Positions 44,274 through 53,842 of a DNA stretch of 64,000 nt are shown piece by piece. The notes beneath the pieces were generated by a model, which worked only from the letters and a program-made list of their open reading frames with translations, was not told where the DNA came from and did no database searches. The translations under genes were made by a program, and so were the position numbers. This DNA comes from Scytonema hofmannii PCC 7110 (GTDB taxonomy: Bacteria; Cyanobacteriota; Cyanobacteriia; Cyanobacteriales; Nostocaceae). The stretch's first letter is position 1; every line of letters begins with the position of its first letter. The stretch is from the NCBI RefSeq assembly GCF_000346485.2, contig NZ_KQ976354.1, forward strand, positions 1,891,221 through 1,955,220, written 5' to 3'.

Positions 44274-45515
44274 ATGCCGAAGAAAGTGCATCGATCTTCT
44301 AAAATGGCAAAAAAAGTTCGTCAATCTCCTAAAATGGCAGGAAAAGTTCGCAAACGGCATACAACAGCAAAAAGAAGTGGCCCCTCTTCTCAAGAGGTCA
44401 CCCCATATCCCATAGAGAGATACCATCACCAACCGGGAACAATGCCTGGAGTTCTCTATATTTCTCCCGGTTCTCCACTGCCAAAGATATCGTTAATTGA
44501 CTATAACGCTATCAATGTTATTCGTAAGGAAATAGCAACTCCAGAAGAGTGTGCTCTCTATTTAGATACACAATCTATTTCTTGGGTGGAGGTACAAGGT
44601 CTAGGAGATGAAGACGTTTTGCGACGGTTGGGCAAAGTTTTTAGTTTGCATCCTCTGGTGTTAGAAGATATAGTTAATGTGACAGAGCGTCCAAAAATAG
44701 AAGAATATGAAGCCCAATTGGTTATTATTTGCCGCATGGTTGTGCCAAAACCAACAAAACTAGGCTTTCACAGCGAGCAAGTGAGTCTAGTATTGGGAGA
44801 AAATTACCTACTCTCGGTACAAGAGGAACCAGAATATGATTGTTTGGATGGGGTAAGAGCGCGAATTTGCAACAATAAAGGGATCATTCGCAAGCGTAGA
44901 GCCGATTATCTAGCCTATACTCTACTCGACGCGATTGTGGATGGCTTTTTTCCAGTTTTAGAGCATTATGGCGATCGAATTGAAGAGTTAGAAGAGGAAG
45001 CAATCTTTAATCCTACCCGAGAAACACTACAAAAAATTTATAGTGTAAGGCGAGAATTATTGCAACTACGGCGTTATATATGGCCGCAACGGGATGCCAT
45101 CAATTCACTCATTCGGGATGGCAATGAACTGATTCGTGACGAAGTGCGGATTTACCTGCGAGACTGTTATGACCATACAGTGCAAGTAATGGATATGATT
45201 GAGACTTACCGAGAACTTGCATCTGGATTAATGGATGTTTATCTTTCGGCGGTGAGTAACAGGATGAATGAGGTGATGAAGTTTTTGACAATTATGTCAT
45301 CAATTTTTATTCCACTCACCTTTATTGCCGGAATTTATGGTATGAACTTTAATACAGAAAAGTCCCCGTACAATATGCCCGAACTTAATTGGTACTGGGG
45401 CTACTTTCTTTGTTTGGGTGTTATGGTAGCGATCGCAATTAGTCTGATTGTGATTTTCTGGCGGAAAGGCTGGTTCCAGAACTTATCAAAAATTAAAAGT
45501 GATTCCAAAAAGTGA
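44274..45515 (+). CDS. corA: CorA-type magnesium/cobalt transporter
   Basis: A 413-residue protein. The cytoplasmic funnel carries LHPLVLEDIVNVTERPKIEEYE. The long helix precedes two C-terminal membrane spans, with the channel signature YGMNF between them (FIPLTFIAGIYGMNFNTEKSP). The first 30 residues are basic and hold three copies of a K-M-A-x-K-V-R-type unit (KMAKKVRQSP, KMAGKVRKR), an extension not typical for the family. The start could lie after these repeats. It is divergent from hdeD. Confidence 0.93.
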   Translation: MPKKVHRSSKMAKKVRQSPKMAGKVRKRHTTAKRSGPSSQEVTPYPIERYHHQPGTMPGVLYISPGSPLPKISLIDYNAINVIRKEIATPEECALYLDTQSISWVEVQGLGDEDVLRRLGKVFSLHPLVLEDIVNVTERPKIEEYEAQLVIICRMVVPKPTKLGFHSEQVSLVLGENYLLSVQEEPEYDCLDGVRARICNNKGIIRKRRADYLAYTLLDAIVDGFFPVLEHYGDRIEELEEEAIFNPTRETLQKIYSVRRELLQLRRYIWPQRDAINSLIRDGNELIRDEVRIYLRDCYDHTVQVMDMIETYRELASGLMDVYLSAVSNRMNEVMKFLTIMSSIFIPLTFIAGIYGMNFNTEKSPYNMPELNWYWGYFLCLGVMVAIAISLIVIFWRKGWFQNLSKIKSDSKK

Positions 45516-45557
45516 GTTTAATATTCAAGCAGAAGTACAGGAGGCTATATATCAAAT

Positions 45558-46280
45558 ATGAGAGATGGTGATACAAACTTACTAGTTTTAACACTTTACG
45601 TCATTGGCATCACTTACACGTTCAACCAAATGGTTGACTCTATTGATGACCAAATAAAGCTGGAATTCAACAAAGCCAAGGTAGATGAACAACTGAAAGA
45701 ACAAGAACTTCAAGACAAAATTGGAGTGTCTTTCTCGCTCAAACCAATGTACTCAATCAAAGATCCAAAAGACTTATCCATTAATATTGAAAATAAATCT
45801 GAGGATATCATAATATACGTAGACTGGGACAATTGTACTTTTATGGAATTCGATGGAGTTTCACGGCGCGTGATGCGGGAAACACCAGTGGACAAACCAG
45901 CTATAATCCGTGACTTAGCTGTCCCTCAAGTGACAAGTGCAATTGTTCCGAAAACAACTTTAAAAGAGAAAGTCTCATCAGAAAGTGTTTTCGAGCTCGA
46001 CCTGGAAACGAGAATCTATAAAGCACGAGATGAAGCATCGATAGCCAATGTCCTCAAATGGAAATCAAGCCCTGTCAGGGCGCAAAAAAAAGAATTTAGC
46101 AAGTTCATGGACAGAAAACGCAACTTTGACTTTTCACTGAATTTGGTGCTACGACTGGCAAGTAAATATGTCGGTCTTGCTCCAGGTAGGGATTTCTCTC
46201 CCGTATGTGTTGTCAACTGTCCCTTTACAGTCAGAAAGCTTCCTTGGACGTATGCTCTCCCTTGGAATAAGAAAAGGTAA
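45558..46280 (+). CDS. conserved hypothetical protein
   Basis: A 240-residue protein, 42 bases after corA and preceded by AGGAGG. The N-terminal hydrophobic stretch LLVLTLYVIGITYTF may anchor it. A coiled coil (EFNKAKVDEQLKEQELQDK) and a beta-rich domain (ISFSLKP-like, LSINIENKSEDIIIYVDWDNC) follow. It may be co-transcribed with corA. No function is known. Confidence 0.65.
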   Translation: MRDGDTNLLVLTLYVIGITYTFNQMVDSIDDQIKLEFNKAKVDEQLKEQELQDKIGVSFSLKPMYSIKDPKDLSINIENKSEDIIIYVDWDNCTFMEFDGVSRRVMRETPVDKPAIIRDLAVPQVTSAIVPKTTLKEKVSSESVFELDLETRIYKARDEASIANVLKWKSSPVRAQKKEFSKFMDRKRNFDFSLNLVLRLASKYVGLAPGRDFSPVCVVNCPFTVRKLPWTYALPWNKKR

Positions 46281-46392
46281 AAAATAAAACAAACTGTAAG
46301 AAAACTTGTAGCAAAGCAAAAAAATTAAGAATTTCATCCTTATGTCGTGGATCGCTCATACTTTCTCAGTCATCCAAGATTACACTGGTTAT

Positions 46393-46855
46393 AAGGAGAG
46401 AGTAGGCGCAGGCGGTTGCAGGTCAGCTTGAAGAAAGCTAGCTTGAGGAAAGTCCGGGCTCCCGAAAGACCAAACTTGCTGGGTAACGCCCAGTGCGAGC
46501 GATCGTGAGGATAGTGCCACAGAAAGATACCGCCAACACGATTTTGGATTGACGATTTTGGATTTTGGATTCAATCTAAAATCTAAAATCTAAAATCTAA
46601 AATTTTGTCGGTAAGGGTGCAAAGGTGCGGTAAGAGCGCACCAGCACGACTGAGAGGTCGTGGCTCGGTAAACCCCGGTTGGGAGCAAGGTAAAGGAACT
46701 ACGGTTGGTCTTTTACCAGTTCCGTAAAAAAGAGCCGCTAGAGGCGTCTGGTAACAGGCGTCCCAGATAGATAACTGCCCTCAAAATGTAAGAATGTTTG
46801 GCAAAATATTTTTACATTAGAGAACAGAACCCGGCTTATGTCCGACTCTCTCCTT
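46393..46855 (+). ncRNA. rnpB: RNase P RNA
   Basis: The ends pair as helix P1 (AAGGAGAGAGT at 46393 with ACTCTCTCCTT at 46845). Conserved core blocks are seen: GAGGAAAGTCCGGGCTCC, AGATACCGCC, GGTAAGGGTGCAAAGGTGCGGTAAGAGCGCACC (bacterial P RNA core around P10-P11), AAACCCCGGTTGGGAGCAAGG, and AGATAGATAACTGCCC near the 3' end. At 463 bases it is longer than usual because of an internal heptamer array. It is the catalytic RNA that removes 5' leaders from pre-tRNA. Confidence 0.96.
46541..46603. repeat. STRR array inside rnpB
   Basis: ATTTTGG units on one side and inverted CTAAAAT units on the other form an extended helix in the P12 region. Insertions like this are described for RNase P RNA of heterocyst-forming cyanobacteria. 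Confidence 0.9.
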
Positions 46856-46861
46856 ATTAAT

Positions 46862-46894
46862 CACCAGTGACCAGTGACCAGTGACCAGTGACCA
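46862..46894. repeat. STRR GACCAGT array before rnc
   Basis: About four units end directly at the rnc start codon (ACCAATGAG), so rnc has no ribosome-binding site of the usual kind. Confidence 0.88.
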
Positions 46895-47614
46895 ATGAGT
46901 CTTGCTTATCCACGCCGTCAAAGGCAGCTTGAAAGTTTAGTAAGAAAATTAGGTCTGCCAATAGCAGCTCCGATAAAGTGGCAACTGCTGGATTTAGCAT
47001 TGACTCATCCCACAGTGTCTGAGTCAGCTAACTACGAACAGCTTGAGTTTGTTGGCGATGCTGTCGTTCGTTTGGTAGCAGCAGTTGTCTTGTGGGAAAG
47101 TTACCCAGATTGTTCAGTTGGAGATTTTGCAGCAATCCGTTCGGTACTGGTCAGCGATCGCATTCTTGCCCAACTAGCAAGAGAGTATGGTTTGGAGTTA
47201 TACTTACTCGTCGCAGGAAGTGCTACATCTGACAAAATTGGTCAGGAATCTCGACTTGCAGATGCTTTTGAAGCAGTTTTAGGAGCACTTTATCTAAGTA
47301 CTCAAAGTCTTGAACTGATTCGTTCTTGGCTCGATCCCCATTTTAAGCAACTTACTACGGAAATTCGTCTCGATCCCGCCAGACTAAACTATAAGGCTGC
47401 TCTACAAGAATGGACGCAAGCACAGTATAAGGTACTACCAGAATATCGAGTTATAGAGAAAACTCAACCACAACACATTCAAGAACGTTTCCTTGCAGAA
47501 GTATGGCTGAACGGACAAAAGCTTGGAGAAGGGAAAGGGCGTTCAATAAAAGCAGCAGAACAAGCAGCCGCAAAAGTTGCTTTTCTCGCACTCAACACTC
47601 AAGAAAAATCTTAG
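46895..47614 (+). CDS. rnc: ribonuclease III
   Basis: A 239-residue protein. The catalytic domain has the signature NYEQLEFVGDAVVRLV and the second acidic patch ADAFEAVLGALYLS. A double-stranded RNA-binding domain follows (NYKAALQEWTQAQYKVLPEYRV, then GEGKGRSIKAAEQAAAKVAF). It cuts double-stranded RNA in rRNA and mRNA processing. It lies just after rnpB. Mini-III (mrnC) is also present in this window, so the strain has at least two RNase III-type enzymes. Confidence 0.95.
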   Translation: MSLAYPRRQRQLESLVRKLGLPIAAPIKWQLLDLALTHPTVSESANYEQLEFVGDAVVRLVAAVVLWESYPDCSVGDFAAIRSVLVSDRILAQLAREYGLELYLLVAGSATSDKIGQESRLADAFEAVLGALYLSTQSLELIRSWLDPHFKQLTTEIRLDPARLNYKAALQEWTQAQYKVLPEYRVIEKTQPQHIQERFLAEVWLNGQKLGEGKGRSIKAAEQAAAKVAFLALNTQEKS

Positions 47615-47618
47615 TCAA

Positions 47619-48608
47619 ATGATTAAAATTGCTGTAATCGGCGTTGGACGTTGGGGAATACATTTGTTGCGGAATTTTCTCGAACAGCCGCAAGTTGAAG
47701 TTAAAGCAGTCGTAGATCCGAGTCCTGAAAGATTGATAGAGGTAAAACAGCAATATCATTTAGATGACAAAGTACTACTGACAACTGAGTGGCAAGCAAT
47801 ACAACAAGTTGAAGGTTTAGAAGCCGTTGCGATCGCCACACCTGCAAGTACTCATTACTCCCTAATTTCTGATGCTTTGCATTGGGGTTACCACGTTTTG
47901 GCAGAAAAACCCCTGACTCTCAAGCCCAGAGAATGTCGAGAACTTTGCCAACTCGCAGAACAACAGAAACGACAGTTGATGGTCGATCACACCTACTTAT
48001 TCCATCCAGCCATTGAAAGAGGAAAAGCTATAGTTCAAAAAGGACAATTGGGTGACTTACGTTATGGATATGCTACCCGTACTCATTTAGGACCAGTCCG
48101 TCAAGATGTTGATGCATTGTGGGACTTAGCCATTCACGATATTGCCATCTTTAACACATGGCTGAATCAAATACCCATAAAAGTTGAGGCTACAGGTAAA
48201 GTTTGGTTGCAACCAGGGCTATCGGATTTAGTGTGGGTGACGCTTACATACCCAAACAACTTTCAAGTTTATATTCACTTATGCTGGTTAAATCCCGACA
48301 AACAAAGACGGCTTGCAATTGTGGGCAGTCTTGGTAGTCTCATTTTTGATGAAATGTCACCTGCATCACCTTTAACCTTGCTACATGGGGAATTTGAACA
48401 ACGAGAAAACAAATTTATTCCTATCAATCAAAGACAAGAAGTCCTAGAAATAGAAAAAGCAGAACCATTAAAGGAGGTATGCAATAGCTTTATTAACTGT
48501 ATTCTCAATAATCTTCCTTCAGAAACTTCATCTGGTTGGGTTGGTACAGAATTAGTACAAATTCTTTCTGCTTTGACAGAATCTCTCAAGCGAGACAGTG
48601 ACCAGTGA
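47619..48608 (+). CDS. Gfo/Idh/MocA family oxidoreductase
   Basis: The ATG at 47619, four bases after the rnc stop, gives 329 residues; the two genes are probably co-transcribed. The Rossmann start is IAVIGVGRWGIHLLRNF, followed by AIATPASTHYSLI, the EKP motif (HVLAEKPLTL), and VDHTYLFHP with the catalytic region DLAIHDIAIFN. These enzymes oxidise or reduce sugar or related substrates with NAD(P). The substrate is not evident. The last codons (RDSDQ) are read from STRR sequence. Confidence 0.85.
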   Translation: MIKIAVIGVGRWGIHLLRNFLEQPQVEVKAVVDPSPERLIEVKQQYHLDDKVLLTTEWQAIQQVEGLEAVAIATPASTHYSLISDALHWGYHVLAEKPLTLKPRECRELCQLAEQQKRQLMVDHTYLFHPAIERGKAIVQKGQLGDLRYGYATRTHLGPVRQDVDALWDLAIHDIAIFNTWLNQIPIKVEATGKVWLQPGLSDLVWVTLTYPNNFQVYIHLCWLNPDKQRRLAIVGSLGSLIFDEMSPASPLTLLHGEFEQRENKFIPINQRQEVLEIEKAEPLKEVCNSFINCILNNLPSETSSGWVGTELVQILSALTESLKRDSDQ

Positions 48609-48655
48609 TCAGTGACCAGTGACCAGTTACTGATTACTGGTCACTGGTCACTGGC
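48598..48655. repeat. STRR GACCAGT array, inverted pair, at two convergent stops
   Basis: GACCAGT units (48600-48627) and their inverse ACTGGTC (48633-48654) form a hairpin. The stop codons and last residues of both flanking genes lie inside it. Confidence 0.9.
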
Positions 48656-50673
48656 TTTTGCATCCTAAATCTAGGATTTCTAATTTCTTTATTGAAATTA
48701 GACGGTAAGAAGTTGCCTTTATGGTTTGTATCTCCTGCTTGTGTCGTTGCTGTTGCTTGTTTACTTTGAGTGGAAGGGTTAATATTTTTTGAGCCTTCTT
48801 TGTCTTCAGATTCGCTTAATAAAGAGATATCAATTAAAGGCAAAGTTATTGTAATTGTTGTCCCCAAATTATTACCCTGACTTTCAAGAGTAATAGTACC
48901 CCCCATAAGTTCCATTAAGTTTCGTGATATTGCTAGCCCCAATCCCGTACCGCCAAACTTACGAGCATTGGCATCATCAATCATTACAAAGGGACGAAAG
49001 AGTTTTGACTGTTGTGTGGGATCGATCCCTATACCTGTGTCTTTAACTTTTATGATAACCTCAGACTTATCATCACGATCCTGAATATCTGTAGCAATTG
49101 TAATGCTTCCTTCTTCGGTAAACTTGGTTGCATTACCAATAACATTAATGAGCACTTGTTTTAGCTTTGCTGAATCAGCATTAACGGGTATGGCTTCTTC
49201 TAGCTGTGGAATATTTAATTGCAACCCTTTTTTTTGCACGTTAACAGATTGTATGTTGATAACGTCCTTTAAAATTTGTGTTAAATCTACAGGTTTCAGA
49301 ACGACTGATAATTTGCCTGCTTCTATTTTAGAAATATCAAGGATATCGTTAATAATGCCTAACAAGTGAATTGCTGTATCATCAGCACGCTGGAGAAATT
49401 CTAGTTCTTCTTCTCTGTTGTCACACATATCTTCTCTTACTATGCGAACGCAATTAATAATAATGTTGAGCGGATTTCTTAATTCATGGGAAGTTGCTGC
49501 TAAGAATTGAGTTTTTACTTGATTGGCATCTTTAGCTTCTTTCCATGCTAATTCCAACTCTTCTGCCCAAACTTTGAGTCGGTTTAACATTTGGTGCAGT
49601 GCTTGCGCTAGTTGGTTAAATTCACGAATTTGGAAATTATCAGGAACTGGTTGTGTAGATTCGTTGAGGTGGAGATTCAAGGCATAGTCTCGTAGTTTTT
49701 CTACAGGACTTGCTAAATAACGAGCTACATACAGTGAAGCTAATACACTTGCTCCAATCAAACCAAATGTTAAAACGGCAAGAATAATTTTTATGTCTTG
49801 AAGCCCGTAAAGAGCATCATCTAAACTCGTGACTGATATTATGACCCATTTTTTATTTTGTCCTTCTGTAAGAGGGCTTGGAATAGCTGTATAGCCTGCT
49901 AGTAATTCTTCACCTTCCTGTTCAAAAAATAAATGTAGAAAATCTTGCCTTCCTAGCAAAGCGTTTTTAACAATGCTTTGTAGTCTTGAAGCATCAGCGT
50001 GTTGTTTTATATTCGTTCCTACTCGCGATGCTATTGGATGTGCCAGGATTGTCCCATCATCAGAAATAATGACTGTAGAGCCAGTTAATAATCCCAGTTT
50101 ATGACTTATTCTTTGTTGCATTAGGACTGATTTAAATCTCAAGACATAACGCATATTTTCTTCACTATCGTACACGGGTGCAGATAGCATGAGTTGCAGG
50201 TTATTTCGGATATTTTTTTGACCGGTTGTTCCAAATTCTGGCGGTAATATTGTCTCGACATTAAAGCCTTCACTGGAAAAAGGAAATTTTACCTCACCAA
50301 ATGATTTGATGCCACAAGTACTAGCTAGGATGTCATTATTTTGGGGGTCGATTAATTGAATGCAATCGATTTGTTTTGGTAGTTGTTTCGCAATCTTGCT
50401 CAGAAATCGCTGCACTTCCATAGGTAAACCCGATCGCACCGTCGTTGTTTGACTTGCGTTGATTACATTTATTTTTAAAGCAGCACTTGCTTCTACAAGC
50501 TTCTCGCCCTTAATAATGGCACTTTCTGTTAAATTTTGCCGAGCTGTTTCTAGCAGACTAGAGCGTGCCTTTTTATAAGCTACAATCTCCCCTATCAATA
50601 AAACTGGAACTGACAGTAGCAAAATTTTTGACACTAAAATTCTCCGAAAGGATGATTGACGGGGTTTAGCCAT
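48634..50673 (-). CDS. membrane sensor histidine kinase
   Basis: A 679-residue protein. Membrane span 1 (ILLLSVPVLLIGEIVAY), a Cache-type periplasmic sensor (residues about 45-285), and span 2 (IILAVLTFGLIGASVLASLYV) are followed by HAMP and HisKA with H396 in ATSHELRNPLN. The HATPase domain has the N box LINVIGNATKFTEEGS, G1 DTGIGIDPTQQ, and G2 FGGTGLGLAISRNLMELMGG. No receiver domain is fused. The C-terminal tail is low-complexity and its last residues (KPVTSDQ) come from STRR DNA. The response regulator partner is not in the window. Confidence 0.92.
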   Translation of the reverse strand: MAKPRQSSFRRILVSKILLLSVPVLLIGEIVAYKKARSSLLETARQNLTESAIIKGEKLVEASAALKINVINASQTTTVRSGLPMEVQRFLSKIAKQLPKQIDCIQLIDPQNNDILASTCGIKSFGEVKFPFSSEGFNVETILPPEFGTTGQKNIRNNLQLMLSAPVYDSEENMRYVLRFKSVLMQQRISHKLGLLTGSTVIISDDGTILAHPIASRVGTNIKQHADASRLQSIVKNALLGRQDFLHLFFEQEGEELLAGYTAIPSPLTEGQNKKWVIISVTSLDDALYGLQDIKIILAVLTFGLIGASVLASLYVARYLASPVEKLRDYALNLHLNESTQPVPDNFQIREFNQLAQALHQMLNRLKVWAEELELAWKEAKDANQVKTQFLAATSHELRNPLNIIINCVRIVREDMCDNREEELEFLQRADDTAIHLLGIINDILDISKIEAGKLSVVLKPVDLTQILKDVINIQSVNVQKKGLQLNIPQLEEAIPVNADSAKLKQVLINVIGNATKFTEEGSITIATDIQDRDDKSEVIIKVKDTGIGIDPTQQSKLFRPFVMIDDANARKFGGTGLGLAISRNLMELMGGTITLESQGNNLGTTITITLPLIDISLLSESEDKEGSKNINPSTQSKQATATTQAGDTNHKGNFLPSNFNKEIRNPRFRMQKPVTSDQ

Positions 50674-50959
50674 CGGCAGTCTCTCTTAATGATGTGCCAA
50701 TCACAGCAGCCACTCAAAAAAGTTGCTGTTGTTCTTGAGTTACAAAATTCCCTATCTTACAATCCTATTTAAAATATAAAAAAGTTCAATAGGAAAAAGA
50801 AGTCAAGTATACGAGCCCTCATAAAAACGCTTGCCCATGCAACTGTCATTTACGCGCAAATCATCATGATGAAATTTCCGAACAGAAAGTTTCCAGCATT
50901 GTATTGTTAAAAGTAACAATTTTCTTTGAAAACATAAAAACTATCAATCCAATTGAACT

Positions 50960-51649
50960 GTGCAAGACCGTCCACATACCATAGTAATCTTAGCAATGAG
51001 TGCAGATGGCAAGATATCAGATGTCACGCGATCGCCTGCCCGCTTTGGTTCAAAAACTGATAAAGCCCATCTGGAAGAACAAATTGCTTTGGCTGATGCT
51101 GTCATATTCGGTGCTGGTACTCTCCGTGCCTACGGTACAACACTCACCGTATCACACCCACAACTGCTGCAACAACGCGCTCGCACAGGAAAGCCTCCTC
51201 AGCCGATACAAATAGTAATTACACATTCTGCTCACCTAAATCCGGAAATTCGCTTCTTTCGGCAAAAAATTAGCCGTTGGTTACTGACTACATCACCAGG
51301 AGCGCTTTTTTGGAAAAACCGTTCAGATTTTGAGAAAATACTAGTTTTTGAAAAACCAACAGGAGAAATTGACATAGAGGCTGGTTTAGAACATCTGAAA
51401 AATTTAGGCATAAAACGTTTGGCTGTTTTGGGTGGTGGTGAGTTAGTCTCCTCAATGCTGAAAATAGATTTAATTGATGAATTCTGGCTCACTATTTGTC
51501 CGTTGATTATAGGTGGTGCAGCCGCACCTACACCAGTAGAAGGAGATGGATTTTTCCCTGATTTAGCGCCGAGCTTGCAATTATTAGAAGTTCGCACCAT
51601 CGAACAAGAGGTCTTTCTGCATTATTTTCTTAAGCGGTCAAAAGAATAG
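50960..51649 (+). CDS. RibD C-terminal domain reductase
   Basis: A GTG start at 50960 gives 229 residues. The dihydrofolate-reductase-like RibD_C fold shows VILAMSADGKISDV, ADAVIFGAGTLRAYG, LKNLGIKRLAVLGGGELVSSML and DEFWLTICPLIIGG. It is related to the reductase of riboflavin synthesis but has no deaminase domain. It may reduce the ribosylamino-pyrimidine intermediate or another substrate. It stands alone. Confidence 0.85.
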   Translation: MQDRPHTIVILAMSADGKISDVTRSPARFGSKTDKAHLEEQIALADAVIFGAGTLRAYGTTLTVSHPQLLQQRARTGKPPQPIQIVITHSAHLNPEIRFFRQKISRWLLTTSPGALFWKNRSDFEKILVFEKPTGEIDIEAGLEHLKNLGIKRLAVLGGGELVSSMLKIDLIDEFWLTICPLIIGGAAAPTPVEGDGFFPDLAPSLQLLEVRTIEQEVFLHYFLKRSKE

Positions 51650-51764
51650 TGTTAAAATTTAATACAATTATCACTTTCAGTATTTTGACCTTTAGCAAAA
51701 TTTCAGCATCGTTTTTCCTCTATGGAAAGACGGCGTTACAACGTCCAAACCTTACAAGCTTTTT

Positions 51765-52358
51765 ATGAACTGGCTAGCCCACTTGTTTTTGTCGGAAAAG
51801 AACGTTGAAAGTCGCTTGGGAAACCTCCTTGCGGATTTAGTCAAAGGTTCAGCTCGCCAGGATTTGAACTTTGGGATCCAACGAGGGATGGAGTGCCATA
51901 AAGTCGTTGATACCTTTACTGATTGTCACGTCATTGTTCGATGCAGCAAAGGCAGAATTAGTCAAAGGTACAAACGATTTGCTGGAATACTTGTAGATAT
52001 CTTTTACGATTACTTTCTGGCAAAGAATTGGTCGGTGTACTCGAATATACCGCTTGATGAGTTTACAACCCAGATATATGAGTCATTTCAAGCTTATCCA
52101 GGGCAAATACCCACACCCGTAAGAGAGATTTTAAATCGGATGGCGGCTGAGGACTGGTTGGGATCTTATCGCAACTTAGCTGGTGTAGAAAAGACCATTA
52201 GGAGGATATCTCACAGATTGTCCATGCGGCTGTCTAAGCCCTTCAGTTTAAACCTAGCTGTCAGCGAATTAATCACACACGAGAGTGAGTTGGAAAATGA
52301 TTTTCGGGAATTTTTCCCAGAGTTACTAGCTCACACCCAAAATTGGCATCTTGCTTAG
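51765..52358 (+). CDS. ACP phosphodiesterase-like protein (AcpH/DUF479)
   Basis: A 197-residue protein. MNWLAHLFLSE, RLGNLLADLVKG, RGMECHKVVDTFTD, RRFAGILVDIFYDYFLA-like text (KRFAGILVDIFYDYFL) and MAAEDWLGSY match the AcpH family, an HD-like hydrolase fold with conserved His and Asp. It removes the phosphopantetheine arm from acyl carrier protein in E. coli. The next gene starts 14 bases after its stop. Confidence 0.85.
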   Translation: MNWLAHLFLSEKNVESRLGNLLADLVKGSARQDLNFGIQRGMECHKVVDTFTDCHVIVRCSKGRISQRYKRFAGILVDIFYDYFLAKNWSVYSNIPLDEFTTQIYESFQAYPGQIPTPVREILNRMAAEDWLGSYRNLAGVEKTIRRISHRLSMRLSKPFSLNLAVSELITHESELENDFREFFPELLAHTQNWHLA

Positions 52359-52372
52359 TATTGAACGTAAAA

Positions 52373-53542
52373 ATGTTGGAACAACTAAAGCCTCGTTATT
52401 CAGTTGCTTGGAACAACAAAATTTCTGAAGTACCCAAAGATGCATGGGATGCTTTGGCGTTGCCACTCAAAACACCGTTTTTAGAGTGGGAGTGGCTGAA
52501 TAATCTTGAAATCTCCCAAAGTGCCACTGCGAATACTGGCTGGTTACCAAATCACTTAACTGTATGGCGGGACAGAACACTCATCGCTGCAGCGCCTTTG
52601 TATATTAAAGGACACAGTTATGGCGAATTTGTTTTCGATCATCAGTGGGCTGACTTAGCACAACGTATTGGTGTAGAATATTACCCGAAAATGCTGGGAA
52701 TGTCTCCGTTTACACCGGCTGAAGGTTATCGATTTTTAATTGCGCCAGGAGAGGATGAGCATGAAATCACAGCAATGATGGTGCGTGAAATTGACGGTTT
52801 CTGTACCAAACACCATATTTCTGGTTGTCATTTTCTCTATGTAGATCCACAATGGCGTCCAATTCTGGAAAGTCAAGGTTTTACCCCTTGGCTGCACCAT
52901 AGCTACATTTGGCAAAATTCCGGGTTTAAGACTTTTGATGACTACTTGTCAGTTTTCAATGCCAATCAACGTCGCAATATTAAACGCGAACGTAAAGCAG
53001 TGGAAAAAGCTGGTTTGAGATTACAGTCGTTGTTTGGTGATGAAATTCCTAAATCCTTATTTCCTTTAATGTACCAGTTCTATGCAGACACTTGTGATAA
53101 ATTTGGCTGGTGGGGTAGTAAGTACCTAACAAAGCGGTTTTTTGAGCAACTGCATACCCATTACCGCCATCGGGTTGTGTTTTTTGCCGCCTACAACCAA
53201 CAGGATAACCGTCAGCCAGTGGGGATGTCTTTTTGCTTGATGAAAAATGACCAGATGTATGGGCGCTACTGGGGTTCTTTTCAAGAAATTGACTGCTTGC
53301 ATTTTGATGCTTGCTACTACACACCAATAGAATGGGCGATCGCAAACGGTGTCCAATTGTTTGACCCCGGAGCGGGTGGACGGCATAAAAAACGTCGCGG
53401 GTTTCCAGCTACTGCCAATTACAGCCTGCATCGCTTTTACAATAATCGTTTGTCACAGATTCTGCGCCCTTATATCAATCAAGTGAATGAACTCGAACAG
53501 CAGGAGATTGAGGGAATGAATGCGGAGTTGCCTTTTAAGTGA
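52373..53542 (+). CDS. GNAT/FemAB-like acyltransferase (DUF482)
   Basis: The ATG at 52373 (MLEQLKPRYSV) gives 389 residues. The fold is a double GNAT of the peptidoglycan-biosynthesis/recognition type: TPFLEWEWLNNLE, LPNHLTVWRD, the signature NANQRRNIKRERKAVEKAG, and GRYWGSFQEIDCLHFDACYYTPIEWAI, ending FDPGAGGRHKKRRGF. Members are predicted N-acyltransferases. It is probably co-transcribed with the AcpH-like gene; acyl-carrier chemistry could link the two. Confidence 0.85.
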   Translation: MLEQLKPRYSVAWNNKISEVPKDAWDALALPLKTPFLEWEWLNNLEISQSATANTGWLPNHLTVWRDRTLIAAAPLYIKGHSYGEFVFDHQWADLAQRIGVEYYPKMLGMSPFTPAEGYRFLIAPGEDEHEITAMMVREIDGFCTKHHISGCHFLYVDPQWRPILESQGFTPWLHHSYIWQNSGFKTFDDYLSVFNANQRRNIKRERKAVEKAGLRLQSLFGDEIPKSLFPLMYQFYADTCDKFGWWGSKYLTKRFFEQLHTHYRHRVVFFAAYNQQDNRQPVGMSFCLMKNDQMYGRYWGSFQEIDCLHFDACYYTPIEWAIANGVQLFDPGAGGRHKKRRGFPATANYSLHRFYNNRLSQILRPYINQVNELEQQEIEGMNAELPFK

Positions 53543-53707
53543 CCAGTGACCAGTGACCAGTGACCAGTGACCAGTGACCAGTGACCAATGACCAGTGACC
53601 AGTGACCAGTGACCAGTGACCAGTGACCAGTGACCAGTGACCAGTGACCAGTGACCAATGACCAGTGACCAATGACCAGTGACCAATGACCAGTGACCAG
53701 TGACTAG
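53541..53707. repeat. long STRR GACCAGT array, about 24 units
   Basis: The longest array in the window: near-perfect heptamers with a few GACCAAT variants, directly after the stop of the acyltransferase gene. Because 7 is not a multiple of 3, the minus strand reads as a repeated WSLVTGH peptide; this is not a gene. Confidence 0.95.
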
Positions 53708-53842
53708 TGAGTTTTGCATTTCTTTTTTATATAACTGTTTAGATTTTTGCGGATCTACTTAGTTCAGGCAAAGATCTAAACTTAAGAAGAGGTTATGTAA
53801 AGGTAAAAACTCCAATTTTTGAATGTTAATTTTAAGGAGAAT

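Noticed and set aside
53453-53719. Minus-strand frame with a repeated WSLVTGH peptide
   Set aside because: It is a translation of the GACCAGT heptamer array, with no start signal and no conserved domain.
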